Below, in pieces: positions 1 through 6,537 of a DNA stretch of 15,163 nucleotides (position 1 is its first letter; the number at the start of each line of letters is the position of its first letter). The notes under the pieces are model-generated. The model was not told the origin of the DNA, searched no databases, and was given only the letters and a program-made list of their open reading frames with translations. The stretch comes from Cyanobium sp. NIES-981. GTDB taxonomy: Bacteria > Cyanobacteriota > Cyanobacteriia > PCC-6307 > Cyanobiaceae. Location: positions 1 to 15,163 of the forward strand of contig CAMDSS010000020.1 of assembly GCA_945907085.1 (NCBI GenBank), written 5' to 3'. The position numbers and the translations under genes were made by a program.

Positions 1-140
1 TCTGGGTGCCCCTGCAACGGAGCCTGGCCCTGACAGCCCTGTCGCCCGTTCAGACGATGGCAGTGGTGGCGGCAACCGGACTGGCCCTGCTGGTGGCCAC
101 CGGGGTGCGGCAGCGGTATGCAGTCCCGCGTCAAGGCTGA
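1..140 (+). CDS. C-terminal fragment of a membrane protein, probably cation P-type ATPase
   Basis: Only the last 45 residues lie in the window. The reading frame is open from base 3 to the TGA at 138-140. The fragment has a hydrophobic helix (residues about 18-33, rich in Val, Ala and Leu) followed by a short basic tail. A preceding segment carries a V-P-L-Q motif and a T-A-L-S-P-V-Q stretch. This resembles the last transmembrane hairpin of the C-terminal domain of P-type cation ATPases, where a V-P-x-x-Q segment precedes the final helix. That match is from memory of the family, and the ATP-binding and phosphorylation domains are outside the window, so the ion cannot be guessed. Another polytopic transporter is possible. 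Confidence 0.5.
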   Translation, partial: WVPLQRSLALTALSPVQTMAVVAATGLALLVATGVRQRYAVPRQG

Positions 141-158
141 TGAAGCCCCAGGGTTGCC

Positions 159-182
159 GCCAGAGGTAGCAACACTTCTGGC
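159..182 (+). other. Perfectly positioned hairpin after the membrane-protein gene
   Basis: Bases 159-167 pair with 174-182 to make a 9-bp stem (one G-T wobble) with a 6-base loop. It begins 19 bases after the stop codon of the upstream gene and ends directly before an ATG at 183. There is no T-run on either side, so it is not a standard intrinsic terminator. It may protect the 3' end of the upstream transcript, or it may mask the AGAGG at 162-166. Confidence 0.35.
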
Positions 183-200
183 ATGACACGCCTCCAACAG

Positions 201-383
201 CTACTCACCCAACAACCGGTGGATGGGCCCAGCGTGGCCGAGCTGCTCGCCCGCATTCGACAGCACACCCAGCAGGCCCATGGCCAACCAACCCAAATCA
301 GGCACACCCAGATCAGGCACAACCAGCTTCAGCAAAAGACTGGTATCACAAAACACGTCTAGCCCTGTAACTGTTGCTACCAT
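201..383 (-). pseudogene. Possible remnant of a PIN-domain (VapC-like) toxin
   Basis: On the minus strand, from an ATG at 383, the translation begins MVATVTGLDVFCDTSLLLKL and continues with VVPD. The hydrophobic-x-D-T-S-x-L-x-K-L pattern is the typical first strand and helix of PIN-domain ribonucleases, including the first acidic active-site Asp. After about 25 residues the match ends in the 15-bp duplication, and the frame stops after 60 residues, less than half of a VapC. The later acidic residues of the PIN site are absent. It could be chance similarity. No antitoxin gene is next to it in the same direction. Confidence 0.25.
296..325. repeat. Two tandem 15-bp units
   Basis: The unit RATCAGGCACAMCCA occurs at 296-310 and again at 311-325 with two mismatches. 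On the minus strand it encodes a duplicated V-P-D-L-G inside the PIN-like fragment. It resembles other 15-bp duplications in this window in length and in carrying GATC in one unit. Confidence 0.75.
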
Positions 384-456
384 TTCAGTACGTTCATCCC
401 ATCTGGGACGCAAGCCTTGGCAGCAGGGAACGGGGCTGCCGCACGTGAGGCACGTC

Positions 457-558
457 ATGAATCCCCTAGCCCTGATCCGCGAGCAAATCCTCAAGGCCGA
501 AAGGCTGCGCCAGGCCCAGCTCGCCAGTGTGCAAAACCCCAAGGCTGAGATCTTTTAA
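457..558 (+). CDS. Small protein of 33 residues, unknown function
   Basis: This short frame has unusually good gene signals for its size. GTGAGG lies six bases before the ATG, and the TAA stop is followed 47 bases later by a strong intrinsic terminator. The product begins MNPLALIREQILKAERLRQA and ends in an N-P-K-A-E-I-F tail. It is basic and Leu/Arg/Gln-rich and probably forms one amphipathic helix, with no signal peptide or membrane segment. I do not recognise a family. A longer frame from 223 exists, but its N-terminal part runs through the repetitive, poorly coding stretch upstream, so the ATG at 457 is preferred. A small peptide or an expressed small RNA ending at the terminator are both possible. 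Confidence 0.45.
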   Translation: MNPLALIREQILKAERLRQAQLASVQNPKAEIF

Positions 559-605
559 CCACTGATTCCATGCCTTCGAACGAGGTCTTCCAGCTAGACC
601 TTCCA

Positions 606-632
606 GCCGCCCCATCCAGGGGCGGCTTTTTT
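606..632 (+). terminator. Strong rho-independent terminator
   Basis: Bases 606-613 (GCCGCCCC) pair perfectly with 619-626 (GGGGCGGC) around a 5-base loop, followed at once by six T's (627-632). This is a textbook plus-strand intrinsic terminator. It closes the transcript of the small gene at 457-558. Confidence 0.9.
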
Positions 633-790
633 GATGGAGCCCAGAAACAATTGTGCAATGTGCAGCAAGGCGGAGCAAATAACCAAGCCCATGATCAAAC
701 AAACGGCAGCCCACAACCGATCTCGCTAGACCAAGGAAAGGCGGCGAGGGATTCTCCATCACCAGCCAAGATACCCGTGATCCATGAGCC

Positions 791-1171
791 ATGACCGAGC
801 TTCATCTCATTGCCCTGAGTAGCCGAAAAGTGGATGAACCAACAAAAGCAAGGCTGGAACATGTGCTGCGGGAAAATGCAGCCCGATCGATTTACTGCGG
901 CAAGGTGGAGTGCAACCCCAACACCTCCGATACCGAGCTCATCGCCTATGGCGTCTACATCTTGAGCCAACTCATCGAGCACAAGGGCCCGGGAGTGATC
1001 CACGAATGGATCAGGGAGATGGAAGGCAAGCTCTCTGGGCTGAATATCAGCTGTGACCGGGAGGCCTACAAGAACATCATCAAGGCAGAACAGGATGCCC
1101 ACAATGCAAGGCTGAAGCTATTCTGCGAAACAGGTGATGACCCAGCCGCCGGTCTCAAGACCAAATGGTGA
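791..1171 (+). CDS. Hypothetical protein, 126 residues
   Basis: The product starts MTELHLIALSSRKVDEPTKA and is mixed in composition. It has four Cys (in SIYCGKVEC, ISCDRE and LFCETG contexts) and predicted helices over roughly residues 50-110. It has no signal peptide or transmembrane segment and is probably cytoplasmic. I recognise no domain. The plus frame is preferred over the overlapping minus frame at 695-1102 because of its soluble, non-repetitive composition. An ATG seven bases upstream (784) is out of frame and soon stops. The gene converges on the 1240-1548 gene, and its stop codon lies inside the first unit of a 17-bp tandem repeat. Confidence 0.6.
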   Translation: MTELHLIALSSRKVDEPTKARLEHVLRENAARSIYCGKVECNPNTSDTELIAYGVYILSQLIEHKGPGVIHEWIREMEGKLSGLNISCDREAYKNIIKAEQDAHNARLKLFCETGDDPAAGLKTKW

Positions 1172-1235
1172 TCCAAACAAGATGGTGATCAAAACAAGAT
1201 CGTGATCAAGGCAAGATCGTGATCAAGACAAGCCC
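1168..1235. repeat. Four tandem 17-bp units between convergent genes
   Basis: Units start at 1168, 1185, 1202 and 1219, each of the form GTGATCMARRCAAGATS, with the last three bases of unit 4 diverged. Each unit contains GATC at the same place. The array begins at the last codon of the 791-1171 gene (the TGA is in unit 1) and ends five bases before the stop of the 1240-1548 gene. No terminator hairpin accompanies it. Confidence 0.9.
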
Positions 1236-1239
1236 TCCA

Positions 1240-1548
1240 TCAATCACAGCCATCACGAAAACCATCACCAACTTGATTGGCAATGGTCGAGCTGGTGGGC
1301 ATGGGCTGGACATGGTGGGTGCCGAGCTCCATGGCCTGATTCAAGACATGGGTCTTGATATCAGCCTTATCCCGTTCGATATAGATCTCTTTCCAATCGG
1401 CTGAGCTGGCCTTGGCCAAGAGCTTGCGCAGGTCGTCGAAGACCTCGTGCATCACCTGTGGTGCATCGATATCCCGTTCATGGAACTCATTGCAGCTCTT
1501 GCTCAACACCTGATCCAGACGCTTGAGAAACTTCGAGGCTTTTGTCAT
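1240..1548 (-). CDS. Hypothetical helical protein, 102 residues
   Basis: The product begins MTKASKFLKRLDQVLSKSCN and looks almost wholly helical and charged for residues 1-75 (for example DDLRKLLAKASSADWKEIY). The tail is less ordered and Pro/Ser/Gly-containing. It has no signal peptide, membrane helix or recognised motif. The ATG at 1548 is preceded by AAGGG, but almost touching it, so the start is uncertain. It stands alone on the minus strand between the exported-protein gene upstream and the convergent 791-1171 gene. Function unknown. Confidence 0.6.
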   Translation of the reverse strand: MTKASKFLKRLDQVLSKSCNEFHERDIDAPQVMHEVFDDLRKLLAKASSADWKEIYIERDKADIKTHVLNQAMELGTHHVQPMPTSSTIANQVGDGFRDGCD

Positions 1549-1645
1549 CCCTTGGCATCCACAGATAGGGCGAGGTTAATCAGCGTTTGCGATCAAGACG
1601 CACAGGCTTTGAAAGAAGAGGCGCAAGCCTTTAAAACGATCCTTC

Positions 1646-2260
1646 CTACTGCCCGCAGCCCTGGTTCAGCACCTGATGGCGCAGCCCCTGCAATTCGGGG
1701 GACATCGGGGCATTGGGGGCAAAGAGCAGGGTCCAGGCCAGGGGCACATCGCCCTGGTCCAGGGCGGCGTCGACAGCCTGCAGCCACGCCGCGGGCTTCT
1801 GGGCCAAGGCAGCCATCAAGCGAGCGGTTTGGGCCATGCGCGCCGCCGAACCGCCAATCAATTGCACATGGGCAAAACTGCCCGGCCCAGCTTGCTGGGG
1901 CCGCAGGCGCAGCAGCACCACTTCCCCCGGCGCCAGAGGAAGGCCCGGCCAGGCCATGGGCCCTGTGATCACCTGGCCAGGGTTGGCTACCTGCCGCCAA
2001 ACCAGCCGACCCGCCCGTTCAATGCGAATCTCCAGCAACGGCTCCACCACCAGCACCACGGGCCTGGGCGTGGGCACCAACCCGATTGCATCCCCCTGTT
2101 GCACCGCTTCCACCCGGGGTGCCACCACACACACCGCCACCGGATCGGCCTGGCGATCGGTGGCCTGACGATCGGTTGCCTGCCCCCCCTGGATGGGGCC
2201 AGTCAGCCCCGGGGCCATCGCCAAGGCCAGCAGAAGTGAAAGGGAATGGGTGATCAACAA
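1646..2260 (-). CDS. Exported protein of unknown function, third gene of the arsenosugar operon
   Basis: The protein of about 204 residues begins with a clear signal peptide (SLSLLLALAMAPGLTG, residues 6-21). A 5-residue repeat A-T-D-R-Q occurs twice soon after. A beta-rich middle follows, with hydrophobic strands such as VVLVVEPLLEIRIE and VVLLRLRPQQ. The C-terminal third is helical and Ala/Leu-rich, with two Cys in total. There is no in-frame ATG that would keep the signal peptide. The start is TTG at 2260 or at 2257, and the latter overlaps the arsM stop codon (TTGA). This suggests translation coupled to arsM. I recognise no family. The position suggests a periplasmic or envelope role linked to arsenic, but this is inferred from location alone. 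Confidence 0.65.
   Translation of the reverse strand: MLITHSLSLLLALAMAPGLTGPIQGGQATDRQATDRQADPVAVCVVAPRVEAVQQGDAIGLVPTPRPVVLVVEPLLEIRIERAGRLVWRQVANPGQVITGPMAWPGLPLAPGEVVLLRLRPQQAGPGSFAHVQLIGGSAARMAQTARLMAALAQKPAAWLQAVDAALDQGDVPLAWTLLFAPNAPMSPELQGLRHQVLNQGCGQ
2149..2178. repeat. Two tandem 15-bp units inside the exported-protein gene
   Basis: The unit CCTGRCGATCGGTKG occurs at 2149-2163 and 2164-2178 and encodes a duplicated A-T-D-R-Q just after the signal peptide. The phase-neutral 15-bp length keeps the frame. Confidence 0.75.
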
Positions 2261-3297
2261 CAGGCCTGTCCATCCCCAAGCACTGGAGCTGGGCCATCAA
2301 ACGGCAACACGCCGCCACAATCGGGGAACAGGCCGTAATGCCGGGAGGTATCACCGATGAACTCGAAATGCGCTGCCAACCGGCTCTCCTTGAGCATGCG
2401 GAAGGTGTTGCCACACACCGGAAACACGCGGCCGGCATCAATCGCGTGGTGCTTGTCGAACACCAGTTGGTGGGCATGGCCCGCCATCGAGCCGCGATAG
2501 ATCACCGCCTGGCCATGGTCCTCACAGGCATCCTCGAGGCCATCGATGTTGAACAGGCGGTAGGTGGCCGAAAAGAAACGCAGTTCGCCGGTTTTGGCGG
2601 CCAACTCGGCATCGGTGATCGCCAAGGGCCGATCCGTGACCAGCCGGGGATCGATAAACCCGGCCTGGCGGGACAGCCGCAGGAAGTCGTTCCAATAGAG
2701 GGCGCCGCTCAGGCATTCGCCGTAAAGCACCGGATCGCTTTGCAGGGCCTGGGGCACCCGCCGATCCGCATAGACATCGGCAAAAAAGAACTCCCCACCG
2801 GGCTTAAGCAGCCGCTTCACCCCCTGCAGCACGGCGAGCTTGTCGGTGGAGAGATTCACCACGCAATTGGAGATCACCACATCAAAACTGGCGGGATCCA
2901 GGTCCAACGCCTCCAACCGCTCGATCGTGCCCGCAAGAAAACGCACGTTGGCGTAGCCGAATTGCCCGGCGTGGAACTCCCGGTGGGCTTCGGCCACCGC
3001 CAATTGCTCCGGGGTCATGTCGACCCCCACCACCTCGCCGCTGGCCCCGACCAACTGGGCTAGAAGATAGACATCGCGGCCGCTGCCACTGCCCAAATCC
3101 AGAACCCGAGCTCCCTCCAGCAAGGGAGGGGCCACCAACCCACAGCCGTAATAGCGCGACAACACCTCGGGATGGATGCGCGCCAGCAAAGGCTTGAGGG
3201 CCTCCGGCACACTGCTGCTATCACAGCAGGCGGTGGTGCGCAGGTCCTCGGTGCCCGACAGGGTCGAGCCGTAGTACTCCTGAACAGCGCTTTGCAT
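2254..3297 (-). CDS. arsM: Arsenite S-adenosylmethionine methyltransferase ArsM
   Basis: This cytoplasmic enzyme methylates As(III) with SAM to mono-, di- and trimethyl species and feeds ArsS in arsenosugar synthesis. In the 347-residue product the SAM-binding motif LDLGSGSGRD lies at 67-75. The N-terminus (EYYGSTLSG, then CC at 24-25) is typical. Cys24, Cys52, Cys145 and Cys195 have spacings of 28, 93 and 50. These fit the four conserved cysteines of the algal enzyme (Cys44, 72, 174, 224), the last three being the arsenic-binding set. The C-terminal region has the usual V-C-G-N-T motif and a further Cys327, and the chain ends in Cys-Cys. ATG at 3297 is chosen because homologues start near the Y-Y-G motif. 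An in-frame ATG at 3318 is possible. arsS ends 46 bp upstream, so the two genes form an operon. Confidence 0.93.
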   Translation of the reverse strand: MQSAVQEYYGSTLSGTEDLRTTACCDSSSVPEALKPLLARIHPEVLSRYYGCGLVAPPLLEGARVLDLGSGSGRDVYLLAQLVGASGEVVGVDMTPEQLAVAEAHREFHAGQFGYANVRFLAGTIERLEALDLDPASFDVVISNCVVNLSTDKLAVLQGVKRLLKPGGEFFFADVYADRRVPQALQSDPVLYGECLSGALYWNDFLRLSRQAGFIDPRLVTDRPLAITDAELAAKTGELRFFSATYRLFNIDGLEDACEDHGQAVIYRGSMAGHAHQLVFDKHHAIDAGRVFPVCGNTFRMLKESRLAAHFEFIGDTSRHYGLFPDCGGVLPFDGPAPVLGDGQACC

Positions 3298-3343
3298 GGC
3301 AGGCCAGGGCAGGGACATCAGGGAAGCGACAGGGATGGCGCCG

Positions 3344-4288
3344 CTAGGCAACGGCAACCGCTGGGCTTGAGCTAAGCGCCCCGCTGCAACTGGAACCACT
3401 GCCCGCGGTACAGCCGAAACAGTGGCCTGCCACCGCGATCCCATCACCGGCGGGATCCCCAACCAACAAATCGGCCAAATGCCGGGGCTTACCCCCCAGG
3501 GGCAGACCCAGTTGTTGGTTGAAATCACAGTCGAACAGCTGGCCCTGCCAGTCAACGCTGATCAGCTGGCGGCACATCACCGCCCGCAGATTCGCCTCGC
3601 GATGGCTGGCCCGCAGCAGCTCCTGGTAGTTCTCCAATTGACCTTGGGCCCGCAACACCGCCGCAAAGCGCTGAATCGGCAGGTTGGCTAGGGCATAGAG
3701 GGCGTTAAACACCACCCCGAAATCGGCTGCCAACACCCGCCGGTAGGTCGCCTCGAGCTCGGCCTGCGGGGGGGGCAACACGGGGCCCTGGGGGTTGAAC
3801 ACCAGATGCAGTTCCAAGCCCGAGCCGCTGTGGCCATAGCCCAGGGCATTGAGCTGTTGCAGGGCTGCAATGCTGCGCTCAAACACCCCATCGCCCCGCT
3901 GCCGATCGACGTTGCCTGCGGAATAGCAGGGCAGGGAAGCCACCACGGTGACGCCCTGGGCCGCCAAAAAATCGGCCAAACCCTCCTGGCCTGGCTCCGA
4001 CAGGATCGTGAGGTTGCAGCGATCAATCACTTCCACACCCATCGCCCGGGCCTCAGCCACCAGCTCGCGGAAGTGGGGATGGAGCTCGGGGGCTCCACCG
4101 GTGAGATCCAAGCAGGTGATTCCCCGGACCTGCAACACCTTCGGCACCAGGGCCAAGGTGGCGCGATCCATGCTCTCGGTGCGGGTTGGGCCCGCATTCA
4201 CATGGCAATGGCTACAGGCCTGGTTGCAGCGGTAGCCGAGGTTCACCTGCAGGGTGGTGAGCTGGCCCCGCTGGATCGAGGGAAACAT
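3344..4288 (-). CDS. arsS: Arsenosugar biosynthesis radical SAM protein ArsS
   Basis: ArsS is a radical-SAM enzyme that transfers the 5'-deoxyadenosyl group to dimethylated arsenic on the way to arsenosugars. In the 314-residue product, Cys21, Cys25 and Cys28 form the C-x3-C-x2-C cluster motif, set in NLGYRCNQACSHCHVNAGP, which is characteristic of this family. DLTGGAPELHP at 61-71 is the GGxPE-type SAM-binding segment. The C-terminal extension carries Cys239, Cys254, Cys290, Cys293 and Cys301 (CDFNQQLG, then HCFGCTAGSGSSC), the hallmark C-terminal domain (DUF3641). The ATG at 4288 gives the usual short lead before the cluster. The frame remains open to 4372, but that would overlap the divergent gene. 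It is the first gene of the operon with arsM. Confidence 0.93.
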   Translation of the reverse strand: MFPSIQRGQLTTLQVNLGYRCNQACSHCHVNAGPTRTESMDRATLALVPKVLQVRGITCLDLTGGAPELHPHFRELVAEARAMGVEVIDRCNLTILSEPGQEGLADFLAAQGVTVVASLPCYSAGNVDRQRGDGVFERSIAALQQLNALGYGHSGSGLELHLVFNPQGPVLPPPQAELEATYRRVLAADFGVVFNALYALANLPIQRFAAVLRAQGQLENYQELLRASHREANLRAVMCRQLISVDWQGQLFDCDFNQQLGLPLGGKPRHLADLLVGDPAGDGIAVAGHCFGCTAGSGSSCSGALSSSPAVAVA

Positions 4289-4301
4289 CAACCCAGTTTG
4301 A
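4288..4301. promoter_or_regulatory. Inverted repeat TCAA-N6-TTGA at the arsS start
   Basis: TCAA (4288-4291) and TTGA (4298-4301) are perfect inverted half-sites six bases apart, overlapping the proposed arsS ATG in the 107-bp divergent gap. ArsR/SmtB-type repressors bind short AT-rich dyads near their target starts, so this may be an operator. Four-base half-sites occur often by chance, and no arsR gene is in the window. Confidence 0.2.
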
Positions 4302-4395
4302 CAGCGCGATTCCCCTTGGAGATGGCCTCTAGAAGCGCAGTGCCACGGGGCGAACAGACCTGGTGAAAGCACCGATCTGGCCTCAGACTGGGCCC

Positions 4396-4911
4396 ATGGA
4401 TTGTGATCTGCTCGTCATCAGCGCCAGCAATGGCGAAAACCTGAAGCTCGCTGAGCGCTTTGCCAGCAGCGGCCGGCAGCGGGGGATGGGGGCAGCCGTG
4501 CTGGACCTCACGGCCCTGGAGTTACCCCTGTTCACGCCCCGGGCCCAAGCCCTAGGGATTCCCCCTGGCATCAGCCCCTTAAGCCAAACCCTTGCCGCCG
4601 CTCCCCGTTGGGTGATCTGCGCCCCCGAATACAACGGCGGGATCCCACCGGTGCTCACCAACGCCATTGCCTGGCTTTCGGTGCAGGGCGACGACTTCCG
4701 ATCCCTGTTCAATAGTCGCCCCGTGGTGATTGCCACCCATTCCGGTGGTGGTGGTCACAGCGTGCTGACGGCCCTGCGGCTGCAACTCGCCTACCTGGGC
4801 GCCCATGTGGTGGGTCGCCAACTGGTGAGCAACGGCCAGGCCCCCGCCAAAGACAGCAGCATCGACGACCTGATCGAACGGCTGCGGCTCCTGCCGCCGC
4901 CCCTGGCCTGA
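4396..4911 (+). CDS. NAD(P)H-dependent FMN reductase family protein
   Basis: This is a flavodoxin-fold flavoprotein of 171 residues, expected to reduce FMN or quinone/metal substrates with NAD(P)H in the cytoplasm. Residues 7-20 (VISASNGENLKLAE) form the phosphate-binding loop. APEYNGGIPPVLTNAIAWLS at 76-95 is the conserved P-E-Y-N-G motif of the FMN-reductase/ChrR-SsuE group. A T-H-S-G-G-G-G loop follows near residue 114. A slightly longer start at 4363 is in frame, but the ATG at 4396 sits immediately before the first beta strand, as in homologues. Its stop overlaps the pirin start (TGATG). Divergent placement from arsS raises a link to arsenic or oxidative stress, although it lacks the N-terminal extension of ArsH and is probably not ArsH itself. 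Confidence 0.85.
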   Translation: MDCDLLVISASNGENLKLAERFASSGRQRGMGAAVLDLTALELPLFTPRAQALGIPPGISPLSQTLAAAPRWVICAPEYNGGIPPVLTNAIAWLSVQGDDFRSLFNSRPVVIATHSGGGGHSVLTALRLQLAYLGAHVVGRQLVSNGQAPAKDSSIDDLIERLRLLPPPLA

Positions 4912-5639
4912 TGCCATTGCTCTTTCGCCCAGCCACCGAGCGCTTCCACACCCAGCTTGATTGGCTGGACAGCTGGCACACATTTTCCTTTGCTGGCCAC
5001 CACGATCCCGAGTGGATGGGGTTTGGCCCCCTGCGGGTGATCAACGACGACACCATCGCCCCAGGCCAGGGATTTGGCATGCACCCGCACCGGGACATGG
5101 AGATCATCACGGTGATGGTGGAGGGGGAACTCAGCCACCGCGATTCCATGGGCCATGCGGAAGTGCTTGCTGCAGGAGAGGTGCAGGCCATGGGCGCCGG
5201 CACGGGCGTGGTGCACAGCGAAATCAACCAAAGCGAGCGGGCCTGCCGGCTGCTGCAAATTTGGATCGAACCGAGTTCCGCAGGAGGTCCACCGACCTAC
5301 GCCCAACAGGCCTTCTCGATTGGCCCCTGCTGGACACCCCTGGTAGGGCCTGGGGCCATGGCCATTCAGCGGCCGGTTCGGCTCTGGCGAGCCCAGCCCC
5401 GGGCCGAAGAAACCTTGCCCCTCCCCATGGCCATTGATCACCTGGGCTGGCTCCAGGTGATCAATGGCACGGGCCTGGTGCGGGTGGGCCCAGGGCGCGA
5501 ACCGATGGCCCTGCAGCGGGGGGATGGCGTCGGCTTTGGCGGTGGCTCTGGCGGTGGCCAGGGCCTTGGCGATGGACCTTTGGAGCTAGTTGAAGCCGGA
5601 CCCCAAGGCGCCGACCTGCTCCTGTTTGAGCTGGCCTAA
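4911..5639 (+). CDS. Pirin family protein (YhhW-like)
   Basis: This is a bicupin protein of 242 residues. Several bacterial pirins are metal-dependent quercetin dioxygenases or regulatory partners. The metal ligands are visible as His58 and His60 (GMHPHRDMEI) and His102 and Glu104 (GTGVVHSEIN), almost the same numbering as in E. coli YhhW (57, 59, 101, 103). The opening WHTFSFAGHHDPEWMGFGPL is also diagnostic. A Gly-rich run (GFGGGSGGGQGLGDG) replaces a loop in the C-terminal cupin. The ATG shares one base with the stop of the FMN reductase gene, so the two are very likely co-translated. The physiological substrate is unknown. Confidence 0.92.
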   Translation: MPLLFRPATERFHTQLDWLDSWHTFSFAGHHDPEWMGFGPLRVINDDTIAPGQGFGMHPHRDMEIITVMVEGELSHRDSMGHAEVLAAGEVQAMGAGTGVVHSEINQSERACRLLQIWIEPSSAGGPPTYAQQAFSIGPCWTPLVGPGAMAIQRPVRLWRAQPRAEETLPLPMAIDHLGWLQVINGTGLVRVGPGREPMALQRGDGVGFGGGSGGGQGLGDGPLELVEAGPQGADLLLFELA

Positions 5640-5673
5640 TCCTGGAGGCCTTCATCCCTTCGGAACGAGCCCG

Positions 5674-6495
5674 TTAGGGGACGATCGGATCCCAGTGGGC
5701 CTGCCAGGCGGCCTGCAGCAGGCGCCGCCGTTGCAGTCGGGTCCAAATATCGGCCTGCCGGAATGTGGGGCGGAGCTGCACCCAATCCCACCAAGCGAGC
5801 AAATCAGCTCGCGTGATCAAGCTGAATTCGTCGATCATGGCCAAGCGGGCAAACAGAACGGCCACGAGCACATCAGCCCGGCTGCAGAGGGGGCCAAACA
5901 GTCCCTCCCCTGGAGACACCGGCGGTAAAGCCGCGGCGAAATCGCTTACCTCCTGCTGCCGTTGAGCCAATTTCTCTTGGGCACAATCCCTTGAGAAATA
6001 GGCCAGTCGCTGGCGATTGAGTTCCGCCTTCGCCCGCAAACTCGCGCCACCATCGACGGCCGCAGCAGCCCGCTTGTCCAGGCTCTGCACCGCGCGCTGC
6101 AGCATCGCCGGGAAGACCCTGGCCAGAACCTTGTTGCCGAGCATCCACTTGCCGAAGGTGAGATCCTCAATCGAGATGGCGTAGTGGCCGGCAACCACCG
6201 CCCCAATCGGCCCTTGCAACGCCGGCTGGGCATCCATCCAGGCCTCCCCAGCCCGGCCGGCCACCCACTGCAGGATCTCCTGGCTATCCGTGAGCAGCAG
6301 ACCATCCCCCCGCAAGGTGGGCACGGTCATGTGGGGATTCAGCTGCCGATAGGCATCACTGAGCTGTCGTTTGGCCAGGTGAATATCAATCAGATGGCTG
6401 CGGTAGCTAAGCCCGGCCTCCGCCAGGGCCAGCCTGGCCACCATCGAGTAATAGGAGGGTGCTGCATGAAACAGTTCCAACCGGGGGAGGGCCAT
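5674..6495 (-). CDS. Glutathione S-transferase family protein
   Basis: The 273-residue cytoplasmic protein begins MALPRLELFHAAPSYYSMVA, which matches the first strand and catalytic-loop region of the thioredoxin-like GST domain. It has the cis-Pro turn (M-T-V-P-T-L, residues 56-61) and the glutathione-binding D-S-Q-E motif (LLTDSQEILQWV, about 67-78). The C-terminal half is the all-helical GST domain, ending with a D-x-x-x-W-W-D-W-V helix. The frame is open for another 111 codons upstream, but that part is His/Gly-rich low-complexity and overlaps the divergent membrane-protein gene. The ATG at 6495 is therefore chosen. It may conjugate or reduce electrophiles or peroxides. The substrate cannot be inferred. 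Confidence 0.88.
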   Translation of the reverse strand: MALPRLELFHAAPSYYSMVARLALAEAGLSYRSHLIDIHLAKRQLSDAYRQLNPHMTVPTLRGDGLLLTDSQEILQWVAGRAGEAWMDAQPALQGPIGAVVAGHYAISIEDLTFGKWMLGNKVLARVFPAMLQRAVQSLDKRAAAAVDGGASLRAKAELNRQRLAYFSRDCAQEKLAQRQQEVSDFAAALPPVSPGEGLFGPLCSRADVLVAVLFARLAMIDEFSLITRADLLAWWDWVQLRPTFRQADIWTRLQRRRLLQAAWQAHWDPIVP

Positions 6496-6537
6496 GGCGT
6501 GGTGGAGGATAGGGAGGCTTTGAAAGGGCAGCAAACG

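Larger units (their letters stand above)
141..456. other. 316-bp stretch without a convincing intact gene
   Basis: This stretch holds the hairpin at 159-182, a 15-bp duplication at 296-325 and a PIN-like fragment on the minus strand at about 383-201. It also holds a 59-codon plus-strand frame at 183-362, starting MTRLQQLLTQQ, whose first 35 residues look like an amphipathic helix. That frame has no well-spaced ribosome binding site and becomes low-complexity (Gln/His/Thr) through the 15-bp duplication. The mixture looks like decaying sequence, perhaps a former toxin-antitoxin locus, rather than a functional gene. Confidence 0.4.

Noticed and set aside
695..1102. Minus-strand 135-codon frame opposite the 791-1171 gene
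   Set aside because: It mirrors the plus-strand gene, reaches into non-coding sequence, and has less protein-like composition.
1593..1640. Possible terminator or repeat (AGGCTT...AAGCCT) after the exported gene
   Set aside because: The stem is only six pairs with a 15-base loop and no T-run. As a direct repeat only about 15 of 21 bases match.
1447..1968. Plus-strand frame of 173 codons over the exported-protein gene
   Set aside because: Its second half is Pro/Ala/Gly/Arg low-complexity typical of a GC-rich antisense frame. The minus strand has a signal peptide and operon fit.
4396..4911. ArsH assignment for the FMN reductase
   Set aside because: It lies beside ars genes but is short and has the generic P-E-Y-N-G reductase pattern without the ArsH N-terminal extension, so no gene symbol is given.
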